Positions 43,707 to 44,620 of a stretch of DNA of 44,620 bases are shown here, one piece after another (the first letter of the stretch is position 1; each line of letters begins with the position of its first letter). Below the pieces are notes generated by a model. The model was not told the DNA's origin. It worked only from the letters and a program-made list of their open reading frames with translations, and searched no databases. The stretch is from a virus: positions 1-44,620 of IMG/VR virus record IMGVR_UViG_3300034073_004308; one strand, 5' to 3'. The position numbers and the translations under genes are program-made.

Positions 43707-44525
43707 TTACACCCCAAAATCTGTGTTGATTACGGGGTGTGGTTGGTTCATCATTTCCGATTTCGGCGGCAGTTTTTCAACCAGCAACAATCTGAGCATC
43801 CACCTGTCTGTTCCGTCGTATCGCGGCTGGAAAGGTTTGCGACCATGAACCAACTTTCTGTTGTTGATGATGAAAACATCACCAGATTCGAGCGCAATTT
43901 CCCTCGTTTTTGATTCCACCACATACCTCAAAGCACGAAGAGCACGCTCCGCGACAGCGTTTTCGCCCGTCATCAAATCATCGTCGTAACACAACTCCAA
44001 TCCGTTCGAACCGTCTTCCAAAATAGGCAGACGAATCATTCTGTGTTTCTCTCCGTTGCGCCTAAAACTTTCGTCTGTGGTCGTAAAAAACTGTGGTTTG
44101 CGCAATTCCAGAATCGTCTCATTATCCAAATCACGCAAAATGTCACTGCAAAGCGCATAAGTGGTGAACGCGTTTTCATCTCCACGCAAACACATCAGGA
44201 TAATCCAGTCAGGCTTATAAGGGTGAAACGCTGTCTCTGTGTGGAGTTTGAGAATCGTCTTTGACGACGAAGACATTTGCGAATACTCGGTTTTGGGATT
44301 AGGGAGAACATGTTGTATGAGACGACCGTTTTGTTCCTGTGCATACCCGACTGGAATTCCGTAGTGTGCACCAAATTTCAAAAGCAACTTGCGTGCCTGT
44401 TCCACAACATCATCACTTGGTGGAACCGTTGGGGTGGGTGGTATGTGCCCTATCTCTGCATCTTTCACCAACACAAATGATGGCTGTGCATCATGATGGT
44501 CAAGAATCGCTATTCGGCGTTCCAT
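43707..44525 (-). CDS. Fe(II)/2-oxoglutarate oxygenase, VioC/clavaminate-synthase-like, 272 aa
   Basis: LKLHTETAFHPYKPDWIILM holds the iron ligands His95 and Glu97; the distal His is in KLVHGRKPF (His227); WMLRLLL carries the 2-oxoglutarate-binding Arg (~241/245). The HTETAFHPYKPD wording is close to the arginine or asparagine hydroxylase and clavaminate synthase family. These hydroxylate free amino acids or small peptides in natural-product pathways. An auxiliary gene in a phage is unusual. The ATG at 44525 has GAGAAGAGAG upstream; GTG at 44549 is possible. The stop is 1 base from the convergent membrane gene. Confidence 0.88.
   Translation of the reverse strand: MERRIAILDHHDAQPSFVLVKDAEIGHIPPTPTVPPSDDVVEQARKLLLKFGAHYGIPVGYAQEQNGRLIQHVLPNPKTEYSQMSSSSKTILKLHTETAFHPYKPDWIILMCLRGDENAFTTYALCSDILRDLDNETILELRKPQFFTTTDESFRRNGEKHRMIRLPILEDGSNGLELCYDDDLMTGENAVAERALRALRYVVESKTREIALESGDVFIINNRKLVHGRKPFQPRYDGTDRWMLRLLLVEKLPPKSEMMNQPHPVINTDFGV
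43709..43740. terminator. Inverted repeat over convergent gene ends
   Basis: ACACCCC/GGGGTGT, 7-bp stem with an 18-base loop, at the end of the oxygenase gene and 4 bases after the membrane-protein stop. Weak terminator candidate. Confidence 0.3.
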
Positions 44526-44620
44526 CTCTCTTCTCTTTTTTGTTTGCACGCGTTCTCGGCATGTCGTGGGTTCTGAGGGGGTGACCGTACGGCAAGCGAG
44601 TGCGTTTCTTGCCAGCCTTG
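44500..44620 (-). CDS. C-terminal end of a basic protein, cut by window edge
   Basis: An open frame enters from the right edge and ends at TGA 44500. The visible end KAGKKRTRLPYGHPLRTHDM then RTRANKKEKRDG is strongly basic, like the tail of a DNA-binding or capsid-associated protein. It overlaps the oxygenase start by 26 bases. Only 39 residues are visible, so it may be spurious. Confidence 0.32.
   Translation of the reverse strand, partial: KAGKKRTRLPYGHPLRTHDMPRTRANKKEKRDGTPNSDS

Noticed and set aside
1-44620. tRNA or tmRNA genes
   Set aside because: I looked for the GGTTCGAATCC arm with a matching acceptor and anticodon stem; no candidate folds.

Overview
The window looks like one arm of a double-stranded DNA phage (or a closely related phage-like element) that infects an actinobacterium. 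The reasons are a WhiB-type iron-sulfur regulator gene, a family confined to Actinobacteria and their viruses, very dense packing of short genes that overlap by 1-4 bases, many GTG starts, moderate GC content, and phage replication and packaging genes (primase-helicase, SSB, RuvC-like resolvase, ParB-like nuclease, HNH nuclease, SNF2 helicase, candidate small terminase). I see no major capsid, portal, tail, large terminase or integrase gene and no tRNA, so this is an accessory, early and replication region whose packaging end begins at the right edge.

Layout. 1-11.1 kb: mostly leftward operons of small proteins (DUF1281/Api92-like, DUF2958 and many unknowns) plus a MoxR AAA+ ATPase with a VWA partner. 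11.1-11.6 kb: a divergent gene-free region with a GC-rich tandem repeat. 11.6-13.2 kb: four rightward small genes, each behind its own promoter and leader. 13.4-15.4 kb: leftward small genes including a DUF4314 protein and two small paralogues. 16-18.2 kb: rightward zinc microproteins, then a membrane-anchored lysozyme or transglycosylase. 18.3-32.6 kb: a mixed region with a possible papain-fold protein, a LysM protein, SNF2 helicase, DUF932, SSB, DUF3846, phosphoesterase, ribbon-helix-helix protein, HNH, RuvC-like and ParB-like proteins. 32.7-32.8 kb: a 20-bp periodic iteron array. 32.9-35.4 kb: a DNA methyltransferase, a PD-(D/E)XK-like nuclease and a winged-helix-like protein (leftward), divergent from an Nmad1/DUF1599 nucleotide-modification gene. 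35.4-40.7 kb: two giant proteins that share a repeated KVLGTPIGG/DGDGDGF module, one with ADP-ribosyltransferase-like regions and one with HExxH and a DUF5872-like tail. 40.7-43.7 kb: WhiB, primase-helicase, candidate small terminase and a membrane peptide. 43.7-44.6 kb: a leftward Fe(II)/2-oxoglutarate oxygenase resembling the VioC/clavaminate-synthase family.

Regulation is the most striking part. About twenty transcription units from 1.7 to 31.5 kb start with the same cassette: TCACAC, 17-18 bp, TA(A/G)TA with GTGCG ending the spacer, then usually CTACTAG, a tiny stem-loop and a purine-rich ribosome site before the start codon. A second type of start, used mainly right of 19 kb, places a -10 box 6-9 bases before ATG/GTG and looks leaderless. 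Two further sequence systems overlie this: the heptamer CGGGACT (43 copies by hand count, all between 4.39 and 32.86 kb) and a GCTTTCCGCCACCGTC element (7 copies), which recur together in gene-free gaps. These repeats, the iteron array and the triplicated protein module are the best candidates for undescribed biology here.

All family assignments are from memory of motifs, with no database search. Coordinates and motif counts were read by eye.
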